Assembly: GCA_009775125.1 (NCBI GenBank)
Contig: VSPD01000015.1
Span: 1 to 55,319 of the forward strand
DNA length: 55,319 nt
Origin: Muribaculaceae bacterium
GTDB taxonomy: Bacteria; Bacteroidota; Bacteroidia; Bacteroidales; Muribaculaceae
Reading direction: 5' to 3'
This document shows, piece by piece, positions 16,809-25,610 of this stretch (its first letter is position 1; each line of letters opens with the position of its first letter). Position numbers and translations under genes: made by a program. Below the pieces are notes generated by a model that was not told where the DNA came from, ran no database searches, and saw only the letters and a list, made by a program, of their open reading frames with translations.

Positions 16809-18509
16809 ATGAAAAAATTTGTTACTCTTGCTTTTGCCGTGGCCATCGCCGCCTCGGCCGCGGAGGCCGCCCCGGCCAAGCACAAGGCCGTGCGCACGGC
16901 CTCTCGCACGGAGCGTGCCGGAAAAAGCGCACGTCTGCCGCAGGCGAAAAAATTCAACGGCGTCACCAAAGAAATGCTTGCCGCAGCGCCTGTGCTGCGC
17001 GCCGACGATTATGATTGGCAGCCGCTTTGGACCGACGTGCTCTCGTTTATCCACCAAGGCTCTGTGGCCGCTCCTGTGGAGGTGGAATACGACGACGATT
17101 GGAACATCCCCGCCGAGATTATCGGCGAGGCCAACTACGGCTTCGGCGGCGGCCTGCTCTATGAGGCCGGCGATGGCGTGATGCTTCTCAAATATTCCGA
17201 CGAAAGCGGCGAGGAGGGCATGCTCTGGTCGCCCGACGTGACGCCCGGCGACATCCTCTATGTCGAGTTCGACGTGCGCATGGCCGAGGAGGGCATCACC
17301 GGCTATGAGGTCGACCTTGTGGCTGCCGGTTACAGCGGAGCCTACGACTATTTTATCTGCGACGAGGTATCCTCCGAGTGGCAGACGCTGCGCTATGTGA
17401 TAGACACCACGGAATATGACGCCGACGACGATGGCCTTTACCTCCAATGGTGGCCATATGCCGAGCGCGAGGGCGACGAGCACGATATTCTCATCCGCAA
17501 CCTCAACATCGAATATGTCGCCGCCGCTCCCGTAGAGCCGCTCGGCACGGTGTCGGACCTTGCAATGGCTCTCAATGCCGACGGCAATATCGACCTTACA
17601 TGGTCGGCCGTGGAAAATGCCAACTACTATGTGGCCGAGGTGGGCCGTGTGCATCCCGTGGCTTCCGGCTCTGATTTCGCCATTGTCGACGCCGATTTCT
17701 CCGGCATGGCAAGCGACGGCACTCTCGACAGCCCCATCGAAGACAACAGCCTCACCACCCAGGTTGAGCAGATGCCCGGCGCGCTGTTCGTGCTCCCGAC
17801 CTATATCAACGGCGCAGTCGGCGTGCAGGACAGATATTTCTATACTTATTTCATGAACTATTCAGCCTGCGTCGAAAGCGGCGAATATGACCTCTCTGTG
17901 GCCAAGGACGGCGAGGTGCGCTTCTCGATTGACGTATGCTCCGGCACGGGCGCATATCTCTCAGCGCTTCTCTACACATGGAATGATGCTGCCGGCACAT
18001 GGACGGTGGCCGACCGCTTTGTCAAGACCGGCATCGGCGCCGATTTCCAGACCGTCGACTTCACGCTCTCGGGCGGCGGCGAACGTTCGTTCTTTATGAT
18101 TATGCCTGCCGGCGATGAGAATTACGATTACGAAGGCAATCTGTTCTTCCGCTCCATCAAGGCCGAGATTACTCTTGCCGACGATGCCGAGGAGGTGACG
18201 CTCCCCGTAGTGAGCTGGGAGGGCGAGACAACGGGCTTTACCGTGGAATCTCCCGTGGCCGGCGACACCTACTTCGCCTATGTCACGGCTTACCGCATCA
18301 ACGAGTCATACGAAATCAAGCAGCAGGGCGCGCCGTGCGACAAGGAGTATTTCGCTGTGCCTACCCAGGGTATCGGCGACGCCGTGTCCGACGTTGACGC
18401 CGACGCCCCGGCGGTCTATTACAACCTCCAGGGCGTGAAAGTGGCCGCTCCCGACCGTGGCCTCTATATCGAGGTGCGCGGCGACAAGGCCGTAAAAGTA
18501 GTGCGATAA
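16809..18509 (+). CDS. Secreted protein with YYNLQG C-terminal tail, function unknown
   Basis: The ATG at 16809 gives a clean signal peptide (MKKFVTLAFAVAIAASAAEA); an in-frame ATG at 16737 would add 24 residues without signal character. The mature part of the 566-residue protein is acidic and beta-rich: a jelly-roll-like region (about 90-235), a fibronectin-III-like linker (LGTVSDLAMALNADGNIDLT, then YYVAEV), and a second beta domain (about 290-470). The last 30 residues (YYNLQGVKVAAPDRG... ending VKVVR) resemble the tail of many secreted Prevotella/Muribaculaceae proteins and, more loosely, type IX secretion sorting domains. The same tail type occurs in the gene at 32718. Surface or secreted location is likely; no catalytic motif is seen. 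A strong terminator follows at 18534-18565. Confidence 0.8.
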   Translation: MKKFVTLAFAVAIAASAAEAAPAKHKAVRTASRTERAGKSARLPQAKKFNGVTKEMLAAAPVLRADDYDWQPLWTDVLSFIHQGSVAAPVEVEYDDDWNIPAEIIGEANYGFGGGLLYEAGDGVMLLKYSDESGEEGMLWSPDVTPGDILYVEFDVRMAEEGITGYEVDLVAAGYSGAYDYFICDEVSSEWQTLRYVIDTTEYDADDDGLYLQWWPYAEREGDEHDILIRNLNIEYVAAAPVEPLGTVSDLAMALNADGNIDLTWSAVENANYYVAEVGRVHPVASGSDFAIVDADFSGMASDGTLDSPIEDNSLTTQVEQMPGALFVLPTYINGAVGVQDRYFYTYFMNYSACVESGEYDLSVAKDGEVRFSIDVCSGTGAYLSALLYTWNDAAGTWTVADRFVKTGIGADFQTVDFTLSGGGERSFFMIMPAGDENYDYEGNLFFRSIKAEITLADDAEEVTLPVVSWEGETTGFTVESPVAGDTYFAYVTAYRINESYEIKQQGAPCDKEYFAVPTQGIGDAVSDVDADAPAVYYNLQGVKVAAPDRGLYIEVRGDKAVKVVR

Positions 18510-18533
18510 CCCCGCATCCCCACATAAATAAGA

Positions 18534-18565
18534 AACAGCCGAGGCACGATTGCTTCGGCTGTTTT
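18534..18565 (+). terminator. Terminator behind the 16809 gene
   Basis: AACAGCCGA/TCGGCTGTT stem extended by GCA/TGC, loop CGAT, followed by TTTTAATTTATTTTT. A near-identical copy lies at 18953-18986. Confidence 0.85.
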
Positions 18566-18604
18566 AATTTATTTTTAGACAGGAGAACAGGAGAGACAAG
18601 AGAT

Positions 18605-18822
18605 TTTTTACGTTAATGGCCGCGAATGGGGCGTAAATTTTTGATTAAGCAAGGTTTCGCAAGTTTGTCACGGCGAAGCCGTGGCTCCTTGGTTAACCCC
18701 GTATGGAGGCGCAGCCGACATGCGGGGTCAAGTCGGGATGGATGAGAAGCACTGCGAAGCTGTGCCTCACGGCAACGTTGGCGTTATCGAACGCTCCGGC
18801 AGGCTCTGCTCCAATACCATAA
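18605..18822 (+). repeat. R3 composite element, partial
   Basis: The 615-bp gap 18510-19124 contains no gene. After the terminator and an R6 copy (18578-18602) comes R4 (18609-18650), the hairpin CACGGCGAAGCCGTG, the CCCCGTATGGAGGCGCAGCC block, GCACTGCGAAGCTGTGCCTC, and the TCGAACGCTCCGGCAGGCTC variant shared with the copy at 7262-7475. Confidence 0.8.
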
Positions 18823-18837
18823 TAAATAACATCCACG

Positions 18838-18916
18838 CCCCCCCCCCAGGGCTGTCGCCCTGCGCTACAATATTTGTCTCCTAACGGAGACGCAATGCAT
18901 CGAGATTACGGCTTGT
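18838..18916 (+). repeat. Poly-C tract and two small hairpins
   Basis: Ten consecutive C (18838-18847) precede AGGGCTGTCGCCCT and GTCTCCTAACGGAGAC, two perfect short hairpins separated by a TACAATATTT stretch. The pattern looks like another dispersed palindromic repeat. Confidence 0.6.
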
Positions 18917-18952
18917 GCCCGATAACCCCGCATCCCCATACATAAACAAAGA

Positions 18953-18986
18953 AACAGCCGAGGCACGATTGCTTCGGCTGTTTTTT
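18953..18986 (+). terminator. Second copy of the 18534 terminator
   Basis: Same stem and loop as 18534-18563, here followed by six T. The copy belongs to a duplicated segment of about 95 bp (18504-18600 and 18920-19015) that brackets the R3 element. Confidence 0.85.
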
Positions 18987-19124
18987 AGTTCAATACAGGA
19001 GAACAGGTGTTTTTTATTTAAGCGTTATTTATCATTAATTATTCATTAATTCGTTCTTGTGGAATACTTAATCGAAAATTTACGGTTCATTAATGGGCAT
19101 TAACGTTAAAGTTCTCCTTTTAGG

Positions 19125-21254
19125 TTATAAGGCGTGGAGGGAGATGGCGAAGCCGCCGCCGCGGGCCATGGAGACGGGAAGGACTGTCTCGGAGGTTACG
19201 GTGTCGGTGGTGATTACGTAGGTCTCGGGGTTGGTGTAGGCGTCGGTGTCGGCAGCGTCGGCATAGATCGTGGCCTTGTATTGGCGTCCGGCGGGGAGGA
19301 AGTCGAGGCGGACGTCGACGGTGCGCGGGGTGTCGGCGTTGACACCGCCCACAAACCAGTTGTCGCTGTTCTTGTCCTGACGGGCAGCGAGGATAAACTC
19401 ACCGGGGACGGCGTCGAGGTAGATGGATTTCTTCCAGTCGACGGGCACATCCTTGATAAATTGGAAAGCGTCCATCTTCTTGGCATAGTGCTCGGGCATG
19501 TCGGCGGCCATCTGCAAGGGCGAGTAGAAGGTGACGTAGGTGCCGAGTTCCTTGGCCACGGTGGTGATGCGGCGGTCGGTGGAGCCGGGTACGAATTCGC
19601 CCATGTTCATGGTGAAGATGCCGGGGGTGAAGTCCATCGGGCCGCCTTTGAGGCGTGTGAAGGGCAGGATGGTAACGTGGTCGGCGGGGATGTGCTGGCG
19701 ATATTCGGTGCCCATTGCCGATTCGTTGCCCACGAGGTTGGGGTAGGTGCGGGCAAGGCCGGTGGGGCGCACGGCTTCGTGGCCGTTGACCATGATGTGG
19801 TGGTCGGCGGCGCGTTTCACGGCGTCGAGATAGTGGCGCACCATGCGCTGCGAGTAGTGGGTCTCGCGGCGCGAGCCGTCGTCGCTCTTGCCTATGATGT
19901 TGCCTACGTAGCCCGATTTCACGGCGTCGTAGCCGAATTGGTTCATAAGGTTGTAGGCTGTATCCATATGGGCCTCATAGTTCTTGATGGAGCCGGAAGT
20001 TTCGTGGTGCATCATCAGCTTGATGCCTTTGGAGTGGGCATAGTCGTTGAGAGCCTTGATGTCGAAGTCGGGGTAAGGAGTCACGAAGTCGAACACATAT
20101 TCCTTTTCTTTGCCGATCCAGTCTTCCCAGCCGATGTTCCAGCCTTCGATAAGAAGCTGGTCGAAGCCGTTGTCGGCGGCGAAGTCGATGTAGCGGCGCA
20201 CGTTGGCGTTTGTGGCTCCGTGGTGGCCGTGGGGCTTCACTTTGGAGTAGTCGACGGTGTTGAGGTCAACGTCCTCCATCTGTGTGTAACTCCACTGGCT
20301 TTTGCCGGTGATCATCTCCCACCACACGCCCATGTATTTAGTGGGGTGAATCCACGAAGTGTCGTCGTAGGAGCAGGGGTCGTTGAGGTTGTAGACGATG
20401 TTGGTGGCGAGGATGTCGGTGGCCGAGCCGAGCATTATCACGCGCCAGGGCGTGGCGAAAGGCGTGGTGATTTCGGCCTTGGCCACTTCCATGCCGGGGG
20501 TGAGCCACGACTGGAATGTCATGGAAGCCTCATCGAGGTCGAGGTGCATGGCGGGATAGTCGATGAGCGCGGCCTCGTGTATGTTGATGTAGAGCGAGTC
20601 GGCATCGTCGCGCATGAGCAGCGATGTCTGCACTCCGGTGGGCGAGAAGGCGGTGGTTGACACGTTGCCGGAATTGTCGATTTTGGTGTTTATGCCGCGA
20701 ATCTCTGAGAGCTTAGAGGTGTTGTAGGCATATTCCTGGGTGTCGTAGTCGCCGGGAATCCACCATGCGGTGTGGTCGCCGTTCATGGCAAAGCGGGTAA
20801 GCTCCTCGGCAATTTCGATGGTCTTGGCCTCTTGCTCGGGGAAGACATAGCGGAAGCCCACGCCGTCGTTGAACACGCGCGCCTCGATGTTTATCTTATA
20901 CTCGTTGGAGGCAAGGCATACGGTCATCTGGCGGTAGGTGTTGTCGATGGAGTCGTTCTCGCCCCACACCGGCACCCATTTTTCGGAGAAGTCGGAGTAG
21001 GTTACGGATTCCACCTTAAAGCTGTCGGCGATGCGGGTGCTGTCGACGAGCAGGAAGCCGAGCGTGGAGGGTTTGATCACTTCCTTGCCTCCGTAGGTGA
21101 CGGAGTAGGAGGGCGTGCCGTCGTTTTCGAGGGCAAAGTTGAAACGGATGTTGCCGTCGGGCGATTCGACCGACGACGACGAGGGCGCACCGCAGCCCGC
21201 GAGCATTGCCGCGACTGCCGTGGCCGATAGACATGATATTAGTGAAAGTCTCAT
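19125..21254 (-). CDS. GH97 alpha-glucosidase, SusB-type (inverting), lipoprotein
   Basis: The 709-residue enzyme should cleave alpha-glucosidic bonds in malto-oligosaccharides or related glycans in the periplasm. A lipoprotein signal ends in LAGC (Cys21). The N-terminal beta-sandwich is followed by a TIM barrel (KYMGVWWEM, FDQLLIEGWNIGWEDW, KLMMHHETSG, GYDAVKSGYVG) and a C-terminal beta domain. Catalytic residues of the inverting branch are visible: Glu418 (HHET), Glu493 (NGHEAVRPTG), Glu511 (NESAMG) and Glu517 (GTE). The 493-511-517 spacing equals that of Glu508, Glu526 and Glu532 of B. thetaiotaomicron SusB, where Glu508 is base and Glu532 acid (family knowledge). It is not next to a SusCD pair. 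Its start lies only about 70 bp from the ligA end, with an R2 hairpin between, so it may also be reached by readthrough from ligA. Confidence 0.93.
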   Translation of the reverse strand: MRLSLISCLSATAVAAMLAGCGAPSSSSVESPDGNIRFNFALENDGTPSYSVTYGGKEVIKPSTLGFLLVDSTRIADSFKVESVTYSDFSEKWVPVWGENDSIDNTYRQMTVCLASNEYKINIEARVFNDGVGFRYVFPEQEAKTIEIAEELTRFAMNGDHTAWWIPGDYDTQEYAYNTSKLSEIRGINTKIDNSGNVSTTAFSPTGVQTSLLMRDDADSLYINIHEAALIDYPAMHLDLDEASMTFQSWLTPGMEVAKAEITTPFATPWRVIMLGSATDILATNIVYNLNDPCSYDDTSWIHPTKYMGVWWEMITGKSQWSYTQMEDVDLNTVDYSKVKPHGHHGATNANVRRYIDFAADNGFDQLLIEGWNIGWEDWIGKEKEYVFDFVTPYPDFDIKALNDYAHSKGIKLMMHHETSGSIKNYEAHMDTAYNLMNQFGYDAVKSGYVGNIIGKSDDGSRRETHYSQRMVRHYLDAVKRAADHHIMVNGHEAVRPTGLARTYPNLVGNESAMGTEYRQHIPADHVTILPFTRLKGGPMDFTPGIFTMNMGEFVPGSTDRRITTVAKELGTYVTFYSPLQMAADMPEHYAKKMDAFQFIKDVPVDWKKSIYLDAVPGEFILAARQDKNSDNWFVGGVNADTPRTVDVRLDFLPAGRQYKATIYADAADTDAYTNPETYVITTDTVTSETVLPVSMARGGGFAISLHAL

Positions 21255-21294
21255 AAAGTGATAAATATATTGAGGTTAAGATAATTATTAAATT

Positions 21295-21319
21295 TCACAA
21301 GCCGGAGGCTTGTGTTCCT
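21295..21319. repeat. R2 hairpin downstream of ligA
   Basis: TCACAAGCCGGAGGCTTGTG followed by TTCCT is the R2 palindrome, located 6 bp beyond the ligA stop when read in the direction of transcription. Confidence 0.85.
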
Positions 21320-21324
21320 GCATC

Positions 21325-23331
21325 CTACATCCCTAACATTGCGAGGAATTCTTGCTCGTTTATGATGGGGATGCCGAGCGAACGGGCTTTTTCGAGCTTG
21401 GCGGGGCCCATGTTCTCGCCGGCGAGGACGTAGTCGGTTTTCTTGGAGATGGAGCCGGAGTTCTTGCCTCCGTTTTGCTCAATCATTTGCTTGTATTGGT
21501 CGCGGCTGTGGAGGGTGAACACGCCCGATATCACGAATGTCTTGCCGGCGAGGGTGTCGGTACGTGCCGAGGTGTCCTCCTCCATCTCGAGCTGCACGCC
21601 ATAGGAGCGAAGACGCTCCACGATGGCGCGGTTCGACTTCGTGGCGAAGTATTCGATTATGTTGTTGGCTATCATGGGGCCCACGTCCTCGATGGCCGTG
21701 AGTTCTTCGGCCGACATGGCCATGAGGCGGTCGACCGACCCTACGGTGCGGGCTATTTTCTTGGCAGTGGTCTCGCCCACGTTGGGGATAGACAGGGCGA
21801 AAAGCACGCGGGTGAACGGCACTTGCTTCGACGCCTCGATGCCGTCGATGAGGTTTTGCGCCGACTTTTGGCCGAAGCGGTCGAGACGCTCGAGGTCGGC
21901 GGCGGTGAGGGTGTAGAGGTCGGCGATGTTGCGGATAAGCCCGGCTTTCCACAGGGCTTCGACTATTTCCTCGCCGAGGCCGTCGATGTTCATCATGCGG
22001 CGACCGGCAAAGTGCTCGATGCGTCCGGTAATCTGGGGCGGGCAGCCGTACTTGTTGGGGCATGCCCAAGCGGCCTCGCCTTCCTGGCGCACCAGCGGGG
22101 TGCCGCAGGCGGGGCAGCGGTCGACAAACCGCACCGGCTCGGCTCCGGGCTCGCGCCGCGATGTGTCCACGCCGGTTATCTTGGGAATGATTTCGCCGCC
22201 TTTCTCGACGTAGAGCCAGTCGCCTTGGTGGATGTCGAGGCCTGTCATAATGTCCTCGTTGTGTAGCGACGCGCGCTTCACTATCGTGCCCGACAGGAGC
22301 ACGGGCTCGAGGTTGGCCACGGGGGTGATGATGCCCATGCGGCCCACGTCGAACGACACGAAGCGCAGCGGCGTCAAAGCCCGCTCGGCTTGGAATTTGT
22401 AGGCTATGGCCCAGCGCGGCGACTTGGCCGTGAAGCCCAGGTTGAGCTGCTCTTTGAGCGAGTCTACCTTGAAGACGAGGCCGTCGGTGGCCACGGGCAG
22501 CTCCTTGCGCGCCGTGTCCCAATAGCTGATGTATTCGTCCACCTCGGCCATGGAGTGGAGGCGACGCATGGCGTCGGACACCTTGAAGCCCCAGCGGCGG
22601 GCCTCCATCATATTGTCTAAATGGGTGGCGCAGGGCAGGTTCTCGCCAAGGAGATAGTAGAAATAGGCGTCGAGGCCGCGACGGGCCACTTCGGCCGGGT
22701 TTTGCAGTTTGAGCGTGCCCGAGGCGGCGTTGCGGGGGTTGGCGAAGAGCGGCTCCTCGTTGAAGGCGCGTTCGGCGTTGAGGCGTTCGAATTCTTTCCA
22801 CGGCAGGAGCACCTCGCCGCGTATCTCGAACAAGTCGGGCCAGCCCTCGCCACGGAGCACGAGGGGAATCGAGCGTATGGTCTTGATGTTGTCGGTCACG
22901 ACATCGCCGCGCTCGCCGTCGCCGCGGGTCACGGCGCGTATAAGACGCCCGTGCTCATAGGTGAGCGATATGCTCGTGCCGTCGAATTTCATCTCGCCCA
23001 CAATCGTGGCTTCCCGGCTTCCGGCCAGGGCCTTCTCGGTGCGTTCGACCCACGCGTCCACTTCCTCGACAGAGTAGGTGTTGCCCAGCGAGAGCATCGG
23101 ATACACGTGTACGTGCTGCTCGAAGCCCTTCGTCAGGTCGGAGCCTACGCGGCGGGTGGGCGAGAGCGGGTCGGCATACTCGGGGTGCTCGGCTTCGAGG
23201 CGTTCGAGCTCTTTCATCATCATGTCGAAATCGCGGTCGGAGATTTCCGGCGCGTTCAGCACATAGTAGTTATGGTTGTGGCGGTTGAGTTCGTCGCGCA
23301 GGGCGCGTATCCGCTGTTGGATGTCGGTCAT
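21325..23331 (-). CDS. ligA: NAD-dependent DNA ligase
   Basis: LigA seals nicks in DNA during replication and repair using NAD. I set the start at 23331 (MTDIQQRIRALRDELN), which matches the usual N-terminus and leaves 2 bp after the MurF-Alr stop; a frame-open upstream start would overlap that gene by 240 bp. The 668 residues carry all parts: Ia domain with HNYYVLNAPEISD, adenylation motif KFDG with Lys115, the RGDG nucleotide-binding motif, OB fold, a four-cysteine zinc finger (CPACG ... CPNKYGC), helix-hairpin-helix repeats and a C-terminal BRCT domain (GKTFVISGVFT). It is the last gene of the PorE-like / GSCFA / MurF-Alr / LigA run. Confidence 0.96.
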   Translation of the reverse strand: MTDIQQRIRALRDELNRHNHNYYVLNAPEISDRDFDMMMKELERLEAEHPEYADPLSPTRRVGSDLTKGFEQHVHVYPMLSLGNTYSVEEVDAWVERTEKALAGSREATIVGEMKFDGTSISLTYEHGRLIRAVTRGDGERGDVVTDNIKTIRSIPLVLRGEGWPDLFEIRGEVLLPWKEFERLNAERAFNEEPLFANPRNAASGTLKLQNPAEVARRGLDAYFYYLLGENLPCATHLDNMMEARRWGFKVSDAMRRLHSMAEVDEYISYWDTARKELPVATDGLVFKVDSLKEQLNLGFTAKSPRWAIAYKFQAERALTPLRFVSFDVGRMGIITPVANLEPVLLSGTIVKRASLHNEDIMTGLDIHQGDWLYVEKGGEIIPKITGVDTSRREPGAEPVRFVDRCPACGTPLVRQEGEAAWACPNKYGCPPQITGRIEHFAGRRMMNIDGLGEEIVEALWKAGLIRNIADLYTLTAADLERLDRFGQKSAQNLIDGIEASKQVPFTRVLFALSIPNVGETTAKKIARTVGSVDRLMAMSAEELTAIEDVGPMIANNIIEYFATKSNRAIVERLRSYGVQLEMEEDTSARTDTLAGKTFVISGVFTLHSRDQYKQMIEQNGGKNSGSISKKTDYVLAGENMGPAKLEKARSLGIPIINEQEFLAMLGM

Positions 23332-23333
23332 GG

Positions 23334-25610
23334 TTATTCGCGGTAATAAATTCGTTTCACACGTGGAGAGATGGAGGTGAGTATCTCGTAGGGGATGGTG
23401 CCGAGGGTGTCGGAAAGACGCTCCACGGGGATGTTCTCGCCGAATATCTCCACCTTGTCGCCTATGCGGGCCTCTGCGCCTGTCACGTCGATCATGCACT
23501 GGTCCATGCAGATGTTGCCCACCACGGGGCACAGCTTGCCGTTGACCATGAACGATGCCGCGCCGCACGACAGGTGACGGTCGAGGCCGTCGGCATAGCC
23601 GATGGGGATGGTGGCTATCACCGACTCGCGGCCGAGCACGCCGCGGCGTCCGTAGCCTATGGTGGTGCCCGCCGGCCAGGTCTTGATGGAGATGATGGTG
23701 GTGGTGAGCGAGGCCACGGTGCGCAGGCGCGGCTTCATTTCAGGGATGGGCGTCACGCCGTAAAGGCCGATGCCGAGGCGCACCATGTCGTACTGGTGGG
23801 CGGCGTAGCGCATTATTCCGGCGGTGTTGAGCGTGTGCCGCTTCACGGGGTAGGGCAGGGCGGAGGCAATCTTTTCACTCATGCGGCGGAAGGCTTCGAG
23901 CTGGCCCTCGGTGTAGGGGTCCTGGTCGAGGCAGTCGGCTGTGGCAAGGTGCGAGAATATCGACGCCACCTTCACGTGGCTTTGCCCGGCGAGGGCGTCG
24001 AGCAGGCCGGGTAGCTCGTCTTCGAGGAATCCGAGGCGGTGCATGCCGGTGTCGAGCTTTATGTGTACGGGATAGGAGGTGATGCCGTAGCGCGCGGCAT
24101 TGTCGAGCAGCAGGTCGAGCTCGCGCATCGAGAACACCGACGGCTCCAGCCGCGAGTCGAACAGTGCCTTGTAGTTGGTGCCGATGGGGTTCATCACCAT
24201 TATGGGCATGGTTATGCCGGCGCGGCGCAGCTCCACGCCCTCGTCCACCACGGCCACGGCCAGATAGGCCGCGCCCTGGGCTTGGAGCGTGCGCGCCAGT
24301 TCGAGCGCGCCGGTGCCGTAGCCCGCGGCTTTCACCATGGCCACAAGCCCGGTCTCGGGGCGTATGAGCGAGCGGTAGTAGTTGTAATTGTGCACTATGG
24401 CGTCGATGTTCACTTCAAGGATAGTCTCGTGGCGCGGGGCTTCGAGATGCGACTTTATGCGGTCGAATCCGCGGTCGGGGTCGCCCTTTACGAGAATCAT
24501 CTCCGAATCGAAGTCGGAAATGGAATAGCGGCGGATGAATTCGTCGGCGTCGGCCACGGCCTCGGGAGCGAGAGAGGCGGCGCGCAGGGCGTCGAGGCAG
24601 CTCTCCTCCCAGCCCACGGTGATGAGGCGGCTCACTCCGGCGCGGCCAAGCATCCGGGCCACGCGGGCGCACACGTCGGAAGGTGTCTCGCGCCCCGATA
24701 CAAGGCGGTCGAGGATTACGGTGGACGTAAGTCCCGGCGAGGTGCGGCGTTTCAAGAAGCTGAGCGCCTCGGGCAGCGAGCAGTAGTCGTTGGTGAAGCC
24801 GTCGAACACGATATGGCAGTTTTTGAGCGTGTCGGCCACGTCGATGCGCGTCGACACGGCGCGGTCGGCGCTGAAATCGCTCGGCACAAGCTCGGCCTCG
24901 GGAGCGGCGCGGCGCAGGGCCTCGGCTATGCGCGCGTCGCCGGCGGGATAGTAGATTTTGCGGCAGTGGCGGAAAAGCCGCGCCTTTTCGGCTATCTTCT
25001 CGTCGAGCGAGGCGAAGCCGCGGGCGTGCTCGTCGGTAATGGAGGTGAAAATGCCCTCGTCGGGGCGCACGATGCGTTCGAGCGAGTCCATCTCTCCGGC
25101 ATGGGAGATGCCTACTTCGATTATGGCTTCCTCGGTGTCGGGCCCTATCTGCCACATCGACAGGGGCACGCCGATCTGCGAGTTGTAGCTGCGCGGCGAG
25201 CGCGCCACCTTGCGCGTGTCCTTGCGCTGCATGTATAGCTGCTCTTTCACCACGGTCTTGCCGCGGCTGCCGGTGATGGCCGTGATTTTCACGTCGGGGC
25301 GAGCCGAGCGGATATATGCCCCGAGGCGTTGCAGGGCGGCGAGCACGGAGTCGACGCGCAGTATCACGGCGCCGGCCGGAGCCTCTACGATGGCGTCCAC
25401 GACAAAGACGCGCACGCCTTCGTCGTACAAGGCCGGGATAAAGCGGTGGCCGTCGCCCGAGGCTGTGCGCAGGGCGAAAAATGCCGTTGAGGCAGGGAAG
25501 AATATGTCGCGGGAGTCGGTGAGCAGCCCGCTTATTTTCATTTCGGGGTCGGCCTGTGGCGGCAGCGCGGCCCCGATGGCTTTTGCAAAGTCGGAAAGTG
25601 ACAGTGTCAT
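23334..25610 (-). CDS. alr: MurF-like / alanine racemase fusion, MurF half shortened
   Basis: Bacteroidetes join MurF (adds D-Ala-D-Ala to UDP-MurNAc-tripeptide) to alanine racemase in one chain. Here the 758 residues comprise a MurF-like half (1-390) and a full Alr half (395-758) with PLP lysine Lys427 (MVKAAGYG) and catalytic Tyr653 (TTIGYGRRG). The racemase looks active. The MurF half is odd: the P-loop reads TGSRGKT (113-119) where GSNGKT is usual, and between about residues 243 and 268 the chain jumps from the middle domain straight to the C-terminal domain (VFDGFTNDYCSLPEAL). The usual stretch with the conserved asparagine/nucleotide-binding region, some 70-80 residues, is missing. Ligase activity is therefore doubtful; a separate MurF elsewhere would be needed. 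The start overlaps the GSCFA stop by ATGA (25607-25610). Confidence 0.88.
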   Translation of the reverse strand: MTLSLSDFAKAIGAALPPQADPEMKISGLLTDSRDIFFPASTAFFALRTASGDGHRFIPALYDEGVRVFVVDAIVEAPAGAVILRVDSVLAALQRLGAYIRSARPDVKITAITGSRGKTVVKEQLYMQRKDTRKVARSPRSYNSQIGVPLSMWQIGPDTEEAIIEVGISHAGEMDSLERIVRPDEGIFTSITDEHARGFASLDEKIAEKARLFRHCRKIYYPAGDARIAEALRRAAPEAELVPSDFSADRAVSTRIDVADTLKNCHIVFDGFTNDYCSLPEALSFLKRRTSPGLTSTVILDRLVSGRETPSDVCARVARMLGRAGVSRLITVGWEESCLDALRAASLAPEAVADADEFIRRYSISDFDSEMILVKGDPDRGFDRIKSHLEAPRHETILEVNIDAIVHNYNYYRSLIRPETGLVAMVKAAGYGTGALELARTLQAQGAAYLAVAVVDEGVELRRAGITMPIMVMNPIGTNYKALFDSRLEPSVFSMRELDLLLDNAARYGITSYPVHIKLDTGMHRLGFLEDELPGLLDALAGQSHVKVASIFSHLATADCLDQDPYTEGQLEAFRRMSEKIASALPYPVKRHTLNTAGIMRYAAHQYDMVRLGIGLYGVTPIPEMKPRLRTVASLTTTIISIKTWPAGTTIGYGRRGVLGRESVIATIPIGYADGLDRHLSCGAASFMVNGKLCPVVGNICMDQCMIDVTGAEARIGDKVEIFGENIPVERLSDTLGTIPYEILTSISPRVKRIYYRE

